A stretch of 64,000 bases of DNA from JAWKOK01 sp963765875 (GTDB lineage Bacteria; Chloroflexota; Anaerolineae; Caldilineales; Caldilineaceae). The notes below the pieces were generated by a model. It was not told the origin of the DNA. It did not search any database and worked only from the letters and a program-made list of their open reading frames with translations. This document shows, in pieces, positions 37,359 to 47,198 of this stretch. Position 1 is the stretch's first letter. Each line of letters starts with the position of its first letter. The stretch lies in contig CAVXYK010000019.1 of NCBI GenBank assembly GCA_963765875.1, forward strand, positions 62,001-126,000, written 5' to 3'. The position numbers and the translations under genes are program-made.

Positions 37359-38030
37359 TTAGCTACGCGGAATCCCCGTGATATGGATGCCCGCGCCTTT
37401 GACCTTGTTTCGAATGTTGATGCCGATGAGCACGGCGGTCAACCCTTCAACGACGCTTGCGTTTGCCAGAGGGCCGGCGTCAAGGCCGAAGAAGCCTGCC
37501 GCCTGAGCCAATTCTACGGCAACCTGCTTGGCTTCACGATCATCGCCGGTGATGAGGACATCACTGTCGGGTTGCCATGTGAGATCGAGCAGATGGGTGG
37601 CCGATATATTCTGGAATGCAGCAACAACCTTGACGTCTTCACCCAGTTGGGCCTGGGCTTCCAGGGCGGCAGATCCGCCCTCCGGCTGCCAGACAGTCGA
37701 AACCTTTGGCGGCTTCAGAGGCACGCCAACTGTGACCAGCACCTTGCCCTGGCTGCCTTCAATGATCTGATCAATGGTGCCGGTCTGTGCACTGTAGGGC
37801 ACGCTAAGCACGACAATGTCGGCTGAGGCAGCCGCCTCAGCGTTGGTCGCGCCGCGGATGGCCTTGCCATCGGTCGGCAACTGCTCATTGAGTTCGGCGC
37901 TGACAGTATTCGCTTTTTCATCGCTTCTGCTGCCGATGATGACAGGATAGCCGGCGGCTGCCCAGCGCAGCACCAGCCCGGAACCTTCTGCTCCTGTTCC
38001 GCCGATCACGGCCAGAGTCGGTTTGGTCAT
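37359..38030 (-). CDS. npdG: NADPH-dependent F420 reductase
   Basis: A 223-residue Rossmann-fold oxidoreductase, LAVIGGTGAEGSGLVLRWAAAG with IIGSRSDEKA, matching the NADP:F420 oxidoreductase family. The ADIVVLSVPY and AGFFGLDAGPLANASVVEGLTAVLIGIN segments are characteristic. It passes hydride between F420 and NADPH in the cytoplasm, which implies that the organism makes or uses coenzyme F420. No F420-synthesis or F420-dependent gene is in the window. Confidence 0.88.
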   Translation of the reverse strand: MTKPTLAVIGGTGAEGSGLVLRWAAAGYPVIIGSRSDEKANTVSAELNEQLPTDGKAIRGATNAEAAASADIVVLSVPYSAQTGTIDQIIEGSQGKVLVTVGVPLKPPKVSTVWQPEGGSAALEAQAQLGEDVKVVAAFQNISATHLLDLTWQPDSDVLITGDDREAKQVAVELAQAAGFFGLDAGPLANASVVEGLTAVLIGINIRNKVKGAGIHITGIPRS

Positions 38031-38264
38031 TCGAATTTGCTCCTTGCATCAATATGAAGAACTGTTTAGCCGGCCATTCTCCAGAGAGATTGCGGATCAG
38101 ATTCCCGCGGATCAATATGAAGAAAGTCGTCTCTTCCAGTTTAGAACGGTTGAACAACATATCCACAGCAAGTGTAGCGCCAGGATGGGACTGCGGCAAA
38201 TCTGTCCGAAAGATGACCAGGTAGCGATTTGCGTCTAAGTCCAAGGCGCGGAATAATCAACGGT

Positions 38265-39212
38265 ATGCATGTCACTATCAACGGTTGGTTCGCAGGGATG
38301 ACCACTGCGGGCAGCGGCCAGTATATCGATCATATGTTGGCGCACTTGCCGCAGCTATCGACGGGCACGAGTTTTTCGCTCTTGCTGCCGCGCATTGGCG
38401 GTGAGGATGTGCCGGCTGAACCTATGTACGCCGGCATCCAGGTAGAGCGCATCGCCCTGCCGAGGCTGCCACGCAATCTCGCCAAGCTCTACTGGGAGCA
38501 GATTTCCGTACCGCTGGCTGCGCGCCGGCTAGGAGCGGATGTGCTCTGGGTGCCGTATTGGGCAGCGCCCTATTGGCAACCGACGCCCGTTGTTGTGACG
38601 GTCCATGATCTGATTCCATCGCTGCTTCCAGCCTATCGTGGCGGAACCATGCAGCGACTCTACACATCACTCGTTAGCATGACAGCACGCCGTTCGTCCC
38701 AAGTGGTGACGGTCAGCGCTGCCGGAGCCGCCGACGTGGTGACCCATCTGGGCATACCGGCGTCAAAGGTGCATGCGGTGCACCATGGCCCCAATCAGAA
38801 GGAGTTCCCACCCCCGTCTCCTGAAGAATTGGCCGTCATCCATGACAAATATGGGCTGCCGAAAGTTATTTTCTCTATCTGGGCGGTTTTGACGTGCGCA
38901 AGAATGTGCGGTCGATCCTTGCGGCCTATCGACGCTATCTTGATCTGTCCGGCGACCCGGCGGTGCGACTGGTGATTGCGGGTCAGTTGCCCACAGCAAG
39001 AGAGCGACTTCTTCCCGGACCCGCGCCGAATGGCGGATGAACTTGGGCTAAGCGATGCAGTTTGTTTCTGTGGCTGGGTTGCGGAAGAGGATAAACCCGG
39101 ACTCTATGCGCTCTCTACCGGGTTCTTGTTTCCCAGTGAATACGAGGGCTTCGGCATGATGGTGCTTGAGGCCATGGCGGCAGGGACGCCGGTCATTACC
39201 AGTGACCGATGA
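38265..39212 (+). pseudogene. Glycosyltransferase family 4, frameshifted and truncated
   Basis: A GT4 remnant read in three frames. 38265 to about 38865 gives MHVTINGWFAGMTTAGSGQY and VLWVPYWAAPYWQPTPVVVTVHDLIPSLLP. About 38867-38995 gives FLYLGGFDVRKNVRSILAAY and RLVIAGQLP. About 38985-39212 gives CGWVAEEDKPGLYALSTGFLFPSEYEGFGMMVLEAMAAG with the donor-binding E(x7)E. The coding sequence then stops at GTPVITSDR where about 80 residues should follow, and a repeat element (39244-39317) begins 32 bases later. Two indels plus loss of the C-terminus make this a likely true pseudogene. Confidence 0.82.
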
Positions 39213-39243
39213 TTCACTATCTTGCGTCGACCGGTGGGGTTTT

Positions 39244-39317
39244 GTCAGTCCGATGAGCGGAGCGAAGAGGAATCTCAACGCCGGCAATGCGAGATTTCTC
39301 GCTCCGCTCAAAATGAC
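39244..39317. repeat. TCAGTCCGA...GAGGAATCTC palindromic repeat at a broken gene end
   Basis: The left arm (GTCAGTCCGATGAGCGGAGC, GAGGAATCTC) and right arm (GAGATTTCTC, GCTCCGCTCAAAATGAC) are inverted. It is the same family as 14390-14466. It lies exactly between the truncated glycosyltransferase and the rhodanese gene, so it may mark a deletion junction. Confidence 0.6.
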
Positions 39318-39337
39318 AAGATCCTGGCCAACAGGCA

Positions 39338-40211
39338 CTAACTCGCATCACCCGTCGCCACCGGTCGTTCCGGATCAAGGATCCAGTCGCTCCATGAGCC
39401 GGGATAGAGCCGGTGTTCGCCCAGGCCCGCTACCTGCATCGCAAGCAGATCATGGGCTGCGGTCACGCCCGAGCCGCAGTAGAAGACTACGTCATCAGGC
39501 ACAATGTCCGTATCAGGATCGCCGAGCAGGTCGATGTAGTAAGCCTGTAATTCTGCGGCTGAACGGAACTTTCCACTCTCGTCCAGGTTGTGTCCCAGGT
39601 AGCCCGAAACAGCCCCAGGAATATGACCGTTGACAGGATCGATGCCTGGAGGGCCTTCGCCGCGGAAACGACCCTCATCGCGCGGATCGACCAGTACAAA
39701 CTCATCATTTTCAAGATTGTTCAGCACTTCATCGGCATCAACAACCAACTCGGGCGCTCCTGGGGCACAAAGGTGCGCTCTGTGCGCGTCCTCCGCACCG
39801 CTGCGCGTCGGCCGGCCCTCCTTCGACCCAGCTTCTCCAGTCGCCATCCAACACAGCTACCTGTTTGTGACCAAGCCAGCCCAGCATCCACCAGAGGCGA
39901 CCCGCCATGAATCCGCCCAGATCGTCATAGGCAACGACTTGCGTCTCGGCATCAATGCCCCATGCGGATAGGGTCTGGGCAAAGGCGTCTACATCAGGCA
40001 GAGGATGACGGCCGGTCTTGCCGGGAATGATCGGGCCGGAGAGATCCTCGTCCAGATGGGCATAGAGAGCGCCGGGAATGTGGGATTCGAGATAGGCCCT
40101 CCGTCCCTTATCAGTATCGGATAGGGCAAAACGGCAGTCGATGATGACCCAGTTCGGATCATCCAGATGTTCTGCAAGTTCTGCGGTCGAAATCAGTGTC
40201 GTGAATGCCAT
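39338..40211 (-). pseudogene. Thiosulfate/3-mercaptopyruvate sulfurtransferase (rhodanese), frameshifted
   Basis: A two-domain rhodanese. The N-terminal, non-catalytic domain (40211 to about 39820) has WVIIDCRFALSD, SHIPGALYAHLDEDL and VVAYDDLGG. The frame shifts near 39815 in a GGAGGGCCGG run. The catalytic domain continues in another frame to 39338, with FVLVDPRDEGRFRGE, GHIPGAVSG and the active-site loop FYCGSGVTAAHD. Rejoined it gives about 290 residues, normal for SseA-type enzymes that transfer sulfur to cyanide or thiols. The short homopolymer makes a sequencing indel likely. Confidence 0.85.
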
Positions 40212-40505
40212 AGAAATGCTCCTTGATGTTTTCGATATTCAGTAATAATTGTCTGTTGTGCGCTGCCGGGAAGAGAAGATCCACGAAGATCCACAAAAGG
40301 TCACGAAGAAACACAATAAGAGTTACCCTTGTGTAAATTTGTGTTCCATTCTGGATAGCGATTTTCCTGCACGGGCCTTAGGTCAATCCAAGGAGATAGT
40401 TCTCCCAAAGTCCCCGGCACGTCCCAGTTGAAGTCTGGTCCAGAGATCCCGTTCGTGGGCCGTGCCGGGGACTTGCGCTGGGATATCTATTTCTCTGAAA
40501 GAGCC
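40212..40505. repeat. Repeat-filled intergenic region
   Basis: No gene seen. Bases 40270-40350 carry CACGAAG / TTTGTG-type units as at 5252-5325. Bases 40408-40421 (AAGTCCCCGGCACG) and 40461-40474 (CGTGCCGGGGACTT) form a perfect 14-bp inverted repeat. GTGCCGGGGACTT recurs near 52990. Confidence 0.6.
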
Positions 40506-41484
40506 TTAATGCCCCAATATGGGATGCGGCTCGTACGGCTCTTCCAGCAAAGCGATCTCGTCGTCTGATAGCTCAATAGACAGAGCGTGCACCGCGTCCT
40601 CTAGATGGGCCATCTTGCTGGAGCCGATGATCGGCGCTGTGATGCCTGGCTTGTGCAGCATCCAGGCCAGGGCAATTTGGGCCGGCTTGACGCCATGTTT
40701 TTCAGCTGTCTCAACCACGCGCTCCACCACGGCAAAGTCATTGTCGCTGTAGTAGAGTCGCTGGGCAAAGTCATCACTCTTGGATCGAGTGGTTTCGCCC
40801 CATTCTTCACGGCTGCGGTTGCCGGCCAGGAAACCTCGGGCAAGCGGACTCCATGGAATCAGGCCGACGCCCTGGTCGAGACAGAAAGGAATCATCTCGC
40901 GTTCTTCTTCGCGATAGACCAGGTTGTAGTGATTCTGCATGGTGACAAAGCGGGTCCAGCCATGCAGATCGGCGATGTATTGGGCCTTGGCAAACTGCCA
41001 GGCGTACATGCTGGATGCGCCGATGTAACGGGCCTTGCCTGCCTTGACCACGTCGTGCAGCGCTTCCATGGTCTCTTCAATGGGCGTTGTCGGATCCCAG
41101 CGATGAATCTGATAGAGATCGACGTAGTCCGTGCCGAGACGTCGCAGTGAGTTGTCGATGGCGTCCATGATATGTTTGCGCGAGAGTCCGCCGAGCGTTG
41201 ACGTCATCGCTCATGGGGTTGAAGACCTTGGTGGCAAGAACCACCTCGTCCCGCTTAGCGAAATCACGCAACGCACGCCCGGTCACTTCTTCGCTGACGC
41301 CGACGGAGTAGATGTCCGCGGTGTCAAAGAAATTGATGCCCAGTTCCAATGCACGTTTCACAAAAGGGCGGCTTTCCTCTTCGTCCAGCACCCAGTCGCG
41401 CCATTGGGATGTGCCATAGGTCATCATGCCCAGGCAGATGCGCGACACTTTGAGTCCGGTCGATCCGAGATTGACGTACTGCAT
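40506..41484 (-). pseudogene. Aldo/keto reductase, frameshifted
   Basis: An NADPH-dependent aldo/keto reductase of the YhdN/Tas-like group. It starts at 41484 (MQYVNLGSTGLKVSRICLGM) with CAGGAG just upstream. The catalytic Asp/Tyr lie in GINFFDTADIYSVG, and Lys in VVLATKVFNPMSDD. The frame breaks near 41195, and the rest (LGGLSRKHIMDAIDNSLRRL, DLYQIHRWDP, PIIGSSKMAHLEDAV) reads in another frame to 40506. One base change near 41195 restores about 325 residues, the normal length. Confidence 0.85.
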
Positions 41485-41881
41485 GTTCGGCTCCTGATGG
41501 TTGAGATGCTGATTCGTCAGAATTCGATCGCTTTCCTCAGTTGTACCCAGAGTTGGGTCCTGGAGCAAATTTCACGACAGTCAAATTGTCCAGGATCGTG
41601 GAGTCCACACCGGCTTTGGACTGCTAGGTTTTCTCATAGTGGGACATAGCCGACTGTGAATGTAGGCGGTAGGTCATTTCGATACTTATCCCGTATGCTA
41701 AACTGGAGGCTCGCCGAAAACATGCATTCCGTCGGTCCGACTTGTAGGAGATCAATGAATATTCGCAGATATGAGCTGCATGCCGATCACGGCATATTTC
41801 CTCGGATGCTCGGATTCGCCAACAGAATCACCGAGTTGATTCGACGGGATCGGAAAGATTCCAGGAAGGGAATCCATCTTC
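41485..41881. other. Intergenic region with a possible small ORF
   Basis: I see no clear promoter or repeat. A 51-codon plus-strand ORF (41755-41910, MNIRRYELHADHGIFPRMLG...) has AGGAGA four bases before its ATG and overlaps the start of the next gene. It has no recognisable similarity and may be chance or a translational-coupling ORF. Confidence 0.3.
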
Positions 41882-44219
41882 ATGAAAATGGGAAAGGAGC
41901 GGATCCATGATTGGATCGCGCTGACCTGTCTGTTGACAATGATCCTGACCGTGGCCTGCACTCCTGTCGCAGTGCCCGATACGCCAACGCCAACACCAAC
42001 ACCCTTGGCCATTTCCAAAGAAGTGGCGAAAGCCACAGAAATGCCCACGGCGGAGGAACGGTCGGACACCGAAACGTTGTCAGGCGACGATGAGGATCTC
42101 GGAGATGACCTGAAAGTCAACAACGATGTTGAGAGCAGCAAACCCAACCGGCTGATCAACGAGCAGAGTCCCTACCTGCTCCAACACGCCCACAACCCGG
42201 TTGACTGGTATCCATGGGGCGAAGAGGCCTTTGAAAAGGCGCGTCGCGAGAACAAGCCAATCTTTCTCTCCATCGGCTACTCCACCTGCCACTGGTGTCA
42301 CGTCATGGAGGAAGAGTCCTTCTCGGACCCGCAGGTGGCGGCGCTGCTCAACGAAATCTTCGTGCCCATCAAGGTTGACCGGGAGGAACGCCCGGATATC
42401 GACGCCATCTACATGAACGTGGCCATGCTCATGAATGGCACGGGCGGCTGGCCGCTCAATGTGATGATGTCGCCGGATCAGAAGCCGTTTTTCGTGGCAA
42501 CCTACATCCCCAAGGAGACCCGCTTCCAGCGTGCCGGGATGCTCGATCTGATTCCACGCGTGCAGGAGGCCTGGGTCAATCAGAACGAGTCCCTGCTCAA
42601 CGTTGGGGACCGGGTGTCCGCCGCCCTCAACCCGGCCATGAGCGAGTTACCGGGAGATCCCCTGGGCGCGACGATCCTCGACGTAGCATCATGACCAATT
42701 TGCCATCCAGTTTGACCCAGAATACGGTGGTTTCGGCGCCCATCCCAAATTTCCATCACCGCACAATCTGCTCTTCCTGCTTCGCACCTGGCAACGAACA
42801 GGCGATGCTGAGGCGCTGGCCATGGTCGAAACCACGCTGCAGGCCATGCGCAACGGCGGCATCTATGATCATGTCGGCTATGGCTTTCACCGCTATTCGA
42901 CTGACGCCCAATGGCTGGTTCCTCATTTTGAAAAGATGCTCTACGACCAAGCCATGATCGCCATGGCCTTCACCGAGGCCTATCAGGCAACAGGAAATGA
43001 GGAATACCGGCGGACAGCAGAGGAGATTTTTTCCTATGTATCCCGTGATATGACGGCACCGGAGGGCGGATTTTTCTCTGCCGAGGACGCGGACAGCGAA
43101 GGCGAAGAGGGCATTTTTTATCTGTGGACCATCGATGAAATTGGCGAAGTGCTGGGTCCGGAAGATGCAACATTGGCCATCGACATCTTCGGGCTCACTG
43201 ATGAAGGCAACTATTATGACTCGGTCATTGGCGAGCGCACGGGGGCCAATATCCTGCATCTGAGCGCGCCGCTTGCCGAATCCGCGGCCCAGCGAGGGGT
43301 TGATGAGAACGAATTGGCCGCACGACTGACTAATATACGCCATCAACTGTTCGAGTCCAGAGAAGGACGCATCCATCCCCTCAAGGATGACAAGATTCTC
43401 ACCGACTGGAACGGACTGATGATCGCGGCTTTGGCCAAGGCGGGGCAAGCGTTTGATGATCCGGTCTATACCGAAATGGCGAGCAAGGCCGCCGACTTCA
43501 TCCTGGCCGACCTACGGTCCGACGAGGACCGCCTCCTCCATCGCTTCCGCAATGGCGACGCCTCTATTCATGCCACCATCGATGACTATGCCTTCCTGAT
43601 CTGGGGACTGCTCGACCTCTACGAGGCTACTTTTGAGCAGCGCTACCTTGAAGCGGCAATCGATCTCAATGACGAATTGGTTGACTATTTCTGGGATCAG
43701 TCCGAAAGCGGATTCTACTTCACGCCCGATGATGGGGAGCAATTGTTAGCCCGACCCAAAGAAGGCTACGATGGGGCCAGACCTTCCGGCAACTCAGTGG
43801 CCATGCTCAATCAGTTGCGGCTGGGTCGATTCACCGGCGACACCACCTACGATGAACGGGCATACGCTCTGAGCCGGGCGTTTGCCAACCAGGTCCGCCA
43901 GAGTCCTACCGGCTTTTCTCAGATGCTCAGCGCGCTCGATTTCGCCATCGGCCCATCGCTAGAGATCGTCATCGTAGGCGAGCCGGGTGCGAAGGATACC
44001 GGAGCCTTGCTGGAGGCGCTGCGAAGAGAGTATGTGCCCAACAAAGTCGTACTTCTTCGCCGGCCCGGCGAGGATGCGGCCATCAGTGAATTGGCCGAAT
44101 TCACCCAATATCAGTACGCCCTCAACGACGCGGCCACGGCCTATGTCTGCCGCAATTTCGAATGCGAGTTTCCTACAAACGATATCGACACCATGCTTGA
44201 TCTGATTCGAGATCGCTGA
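41882..44219 (+). pseudogene. Thioredoxin-domain DUF255/YyaL-type protein as a lipoprotein, frameshifted
   Basis: A large protein (about 775 residues when repaired) of the DUF255/spermatogenesis-associated protein 20 family. It has a thioredoxin-like domain with the STCHWCHVMEEESF redox motif and an (alpha/alpha)6-barrel-like remainder (MRNGGIYDHVGYGFHRYSTD, PHFEKMLYDQA, KDDKILTDWNGLMIAAL, RPSGNSVAMLNQLRLGR). Unusually it has a signal peptide and lipobox LTVAC with a TPTPTPTP linker, placing it outside the membrane. The frame breaks near 42688: the first part ends DVAS-stop at 42694, and the second resumes DQFAIQFDPEYGGFGAHPKF from 42693. Biochemical role unknown. Confidence 0.85.
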
Positions 44220-44230
44220 AGCACACAAGG

Positions 44231-44340
44231 AAAAACGCCGTTCCACGAAGCTCCGAAGAAGCAAATTCAGTTCAACATGAAATCTGGAAGAGCCGCGAAT
44301 TCTTAGTGTGCTTTCGTGTGCTTCGTGGAACGGCGTTTTT
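44231..44340. repeat. Perfect 21-bp inverted repeat with a 68-base loop
   Basis: Bases 44231-44251 and 44320-44340 are exact inverted copies (AAAAACGCCGTTCCACG...). The right arm ends in a T run, so it could terminate the DUF255 transcript, but the loop is long. The loop has no ORF. A terminator or small mobile palindrome are both possible. Confidence 0.6.
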
Positions 44341-44458
44341 TCGCGTTGCCCAGTACAGAACGTTTCCGCGCTGAAGCTTCTCAGGTCAGCCGGGTTGTGG
44401 TTCAATAGAGTTAGCAATCTATCCACAGTTCTTTTGATCCAATGCCAAGGAGATCACC

Positions 44459-44980
44459 ATGGCGAAACTTGATAGCTATCTGGAATACAAATCCGGTGTG
44501 CTCGCACAACAGCGCACCAACTTAGCGGCCGATCCCGATGCTGCGCGGGTGGAATTGGACGCCGTCGCGCACTGTGCCGGAACCACCGGTGTGCGGCCAA
44601 CGCGCATGGGCGAGTTTATGATCGCCAGCGACTCGGCCCCCGGCTTGGCGGGCCACTCGCTTGGCCCATCCTCGCCGCAAATGTTGCTCGGCGCTCTCGC
44701 CAGTTGCCTTGTCCATACCTATCTGTTGCAGGCGGCCCTCATGGATATCCCGCTCGATCATGTTGAGGTGCAGATCAACGGAGCGCTTGACATGACCGGC
44801 GTGGTCGGGCTGCCGTATGAAGGTCCAATTCAGTTGGAGGACTTTTCCTACACGCCCATCATAGAGTCGCCTGCTTCTGACGAGGAGATCGAACGGCTGC
44901 ACGAGGCGGTGGATACAGGCTGCGCCGTGCTCAATACGTTGCGCAATCCCGTGAGCGTCGTGCGAAAATCGGTTGATTGA
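44459..44980 (+). CDS. OsmC-family peroxiredoxin-like protein
   Basis: A 173-residue OsmC/Ohr-fold protein. The first conserved Cys is in LGALASCLVHTYLLQAALM and the second in DTGCAVLNTLRNP, the usual pair for thiol-dependent reduction of organic hydroperoxides. The family includes proteins without proven activity (YhfA-type). It is monocistronic, convergent with ruvA, with a hairpin (45014-45038) between them. Confidence 0.88.
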   Translation: MAKLDSYLEYKSGVLAQQRTNLAADPDAARVELDAVAHCAGTTGVRPTRMGEFMIASDSAPGLAGHSLGPSSPQMLLGALASCLVHTYLLQAALMDIPLDHVEVQINGALDMTGVVGLPYEGPIQLEDFSYTPIIESPASDEEIERLHEAVDTGCAVLNTLRNPVSVVRKSVD

Positions 44981-45013
44981 TGACGGTAGGGGCGAGGTGT
45001 GTTTTGGTCCGCA

Positions 45014-45038
45014 AAGGGCGACCACAAGGGTCGCCCTT
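45014..45038. terminator. Hairpin between convergent osmC-like gene and ruvA
   Basis: AAGGGCGACC (45014-45023) and GGTCGCCCTT (45029-45038) form a 10-bp stem with loop ACAAG. There is no long T tract. GGGGCGCC / GGTCACAAGG strings near 15868-15906 are of similar type, so it may also be a dispersed repeat. Confidence 0.5.
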
Positions 45039-45083
45039 ATCCGTTGCCGGACCCATTCAGAAACGCAGGCCTTGCCTTTCAAC

Positions 45084-45665
45084 TCAGCCGCTGAACTGGC
45101 TAAGCGCAAGACGCAACCGTTCCTCAACAGTCTCGGCATCGCTGGGGATAGCCTGGACTGCTCGCTGTGCTTCGACGACGCTGTAGCCCAGCGAAGTCAA
45201 AGCCTCGATCACTTCAGAATCCACTTCACTGATGCGTGACAATGACTCGAGACCCGACGTCGGCGGTGCGACCTTGTCCTTGAGTTCAAGGACAATCTTC
45301 TGGGCCGTGCGTTTGCCGATGCCCGGTACGCGGGCGATGATGGCCGGCTCATCATTTGCCAGGGCCAAACGCAGCGCGTCCGGCGTCAGTGTGCTCAGGG
45401 TAGAGAGTGCGACCTTGGGCCCAACACCATTGACGCTCAGCAATTGCTCAAAGATCGCCAGTTCATCTTCCTCAGTAAAGCCAAAGAGCGTCAGTGCATC
45501 CTCTCGCACCTGGAGAAAGGTGTGAAGGGAGACAACGTCACCCTCGCGGGCTTGAGCCAGGGTGGGTTCCGGTGCAAAGACTTTGAGTCCGATGGCCCCG
45601 CCGAGCTCAATGATGAAATAGCCCTTGCCCTGGCCGATGACGACGCCGTTTACAACGCGAATCAT
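45084..45665 (-). CDS. ruvA: Holliday junction DNA helicase subunit RuvA
   Basis: A 193-residue protein with an OB-fold domain (MIRVVNGVVIGQGKGYFIIE), helix-hairpin-helix pair (LLSVNGVGPKVALSTLS and IARVPGIGKRTAQKIVLEL) and a C-terminal three-helix domain (EVIEALTSLGYSVVEAQRAV) that binds RuvB. RuvA tetramers bind the four-way junction during recombination. The ATG at 45665 has GAGAGG upstream and fits the family start better than the ATG at 45680. ruvB and ruvC are not adjacent. Confidence 0.96.
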   Translation of the reverse strand: MIRVVNGVVIGQGKGYFIIELGGAIGLKVFAPEPTLAQAREGDVVSLHTFLQVREDALTLFGFTEEDELAIFEQLLSVNGVGPKVALSTLSTLTPDALRLALANDEPAIIARVPGIGKRTAQKIVLELKDKVAPPTSGLESLSRISEVDSEVIEALTSLGYSVVEAQRAVQAIPSDAETVEERLRLALSQFSG

Positions 45666-45952
45666 AGATTTCCTCTCCACAGCTCGATACGGAATTCAGC
45701 CTTGTTCTGGTGTGCGCAGACTCCGTATCGTCTGTCCGGTACGTACATTAGCGGCGGCTACGCTTCGAAACCGCAGTTCAGTCTGTATAGATACTGGCAT
45801 GGTCGGAATTGTATGCGAGGCTGAATAGTGCGTCAACTCGACTACAGGAGGCCGTGACTCCGCATCCCAACCTACAGACGTTTCGCCGGTGAACTCGTAG
45901 AATGGATTTAAGAATCAGGCGGCTATAGAAGAAGCCTGTTGAAATAGTCACA

Positions 45953-45981
45953 TTGGCGCACCGTAGCCGCGGCAGTATAAT
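45953..45981 (+). promoter_or_regulatory. Promoter of the slipin-DUF971-protease operon
   Basis: TTGGCG (45953-45958), a 17-base spacer and a perfect TATAAT (45976-45981), 44 bases before the slipin start. The rest of the 45666-46024 gap shows nothing else recognisable. Confidence 0.7.
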
Positions 45982-46024
45982 AACAGTCTACCGTAAATAA
46001 ACTGATCCAATGATGGAGGTCATG

Positions 46025-46810
46025 ATGGATTTAGCAGGATTGTTTGTCGTAATTGTAGGCCTACTATTCATCTTGGCCGTTGTTCGGGCTTCGATCAAGA
46101 TCGTGCCCGAATATGAACGGGGTGTCGTCTTCCGTTTGGGCCGCGTACAGGCTGCCAAAGGACCCGGCCTCTTCTTTATCATCCCGTTTATCGACCAGAT
46201 GAGCAAGGTTGACATGCGTGTCGTCACGTTGGACGTGCCAACCCAGGAGGCCATCACGCGGGACAATGTGACCGTCAAGGTGAATGCGGTCTGTTATTTC
46301 CGCGTCATGGACCCAATTGACGCAGTGGTGAAGGTCTCCAACTATCTGATTGCCACGCAGCAGATCGCCCAGACCACCCTGCGCTCAGTCTTAGGCCAGA
46401 GTGAATTGGATGAGTTGCTCTCGCAACGTGAGCAGATCAACCGGGAGCTACAACAGATAATTGATGAGCAGACTGAACCTTGGGGCATCAAGGTCAGCAT
46501 CGTCGAAGTCAAGGATCTGGAAATGCCGATCTCCATGCAGCGTGCTATGGCTCGCCAGGCCGAGGCCGAACGCGAGAAACGCGCCAAGATCATCAGCGCC
46601 GAGGGCGAAATGCTGGCGGCTCAGGAGCTGACCGCAGCAGCCCGCACCATGTCCGGGGCGGACGGTGCATTGCAACTGCGATTCTTGCAGACGCTCAACG
46701 CCATCGCCGCGGAGAACAACAGTACCATCGTCTTCCCACTGCCCATCGAATTGATGCGCGGCATCATGGGACGCACGGATCAGAACAGAAATCCAGAGGA
46801 GCCCAAGTGA
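46025..46810 (+). CDS. Slipin / SPFH-band 7 membrane protein
   Basis: A 261-residue stomatin-like protein. One N-terminal membrane helix (LAGLFVVIVGLLFILAVV) is followed by the SPFH domain (IKIVPEYERGVVFRLGRV, KGPGLFFIIPFID) and a coiled-coil-rich C-terminus (MARQAEAEREKRAKIISAEG). Slipins form oligomers at the membrane and usually pair with a NfeD-like protease partner. None is next to it here, but a site-2 protease lies two genes on. GGAGG five bases before the ATG at 46025 decides the start. Confidence 0.92.
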   Translation: MDLAGLFVVIVGLLFILAVVRASIKIVPEYERGVVFRLGRVQAAKGPGLFFIIPFIDQMSKVDMRVVTLDVPTQEAITRDNVTVKVNAVCYFRVMDPIDAVVKVSNYLIATQQIAQTTLRSVLGQSELDELLSQREQINRELQQIIDEQTEPWGIKVSIVEVKDLEMPISMQRAMARQAEAEREKRAKIISAEGEMLAAQELTAAARTMSGADGALQLRFLQTLNAIAAENNSTIVFPLPIELMRGIMGRTDQNRNPEEPK

Positions 46811-47196
46811 CGATAGTCTTAACGCGGCCGATCGATATTGAGGTGGATCGCAACATTGGCCAATTGAAGATTACATGGCAGGACAATGTGACCCATCGCT
46901 ATCCACTCGATTGGCTGCGTGCACACTGCCCATGTGCCACATGCATGGAGGAACGCCGGGAGGCCGCGGCCAACGTCAATGAACTACGCCTCCACACCGG
47001 CCCTCTGCCGAGCACGGAGATTGCCGGCGCAGAACTGGTCGGCAATTATGCCATTCGGTTGGACTGGAGTGATGGACATTCGACCGGCATCTACCCCTTC
47101 ATCGACCTGCGATCAGCGGCTGAGTCGTCCAAACAGGCAACCACAGAGGCGGAGAATGGCGATCTCGTTGATCCCTTCTCTGAACCACGGAGTTAG
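46807..47196 (+). CDS. DUF971 protein (GBBH-like N-terminal domain)
   Basis: A 130-residue protein starting with GTG at 46807 that overlaps the slipin stop (GTGA), so it is translationally coupled. It has ITWQDNVTHRYPLDWLRAHCPCATCMEE, with a C-x-C-x-x-C cluster, and YAIRLDWSDGHSTGIYPFIDLR, matching DUF971. In other proteins this domain binds zinc or accompanies Fe-S assembly factors. A longer frame from 46480 lies inside the slipin gene and is spurious. Confidence 0.85.
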   Translation: MTIVLTRPIDIEVDRNIGQLKITWQDNVTHRYPLDWLRAHCPCATCMEERREAAANVNELRLHTGPLPSTEIAGAELVGNYAIRLDWSDGHSTGIYPFIDLRSAAESSKQATTEAENGDLVDPFSEPRS

Positions 47197-47198
47197 AT

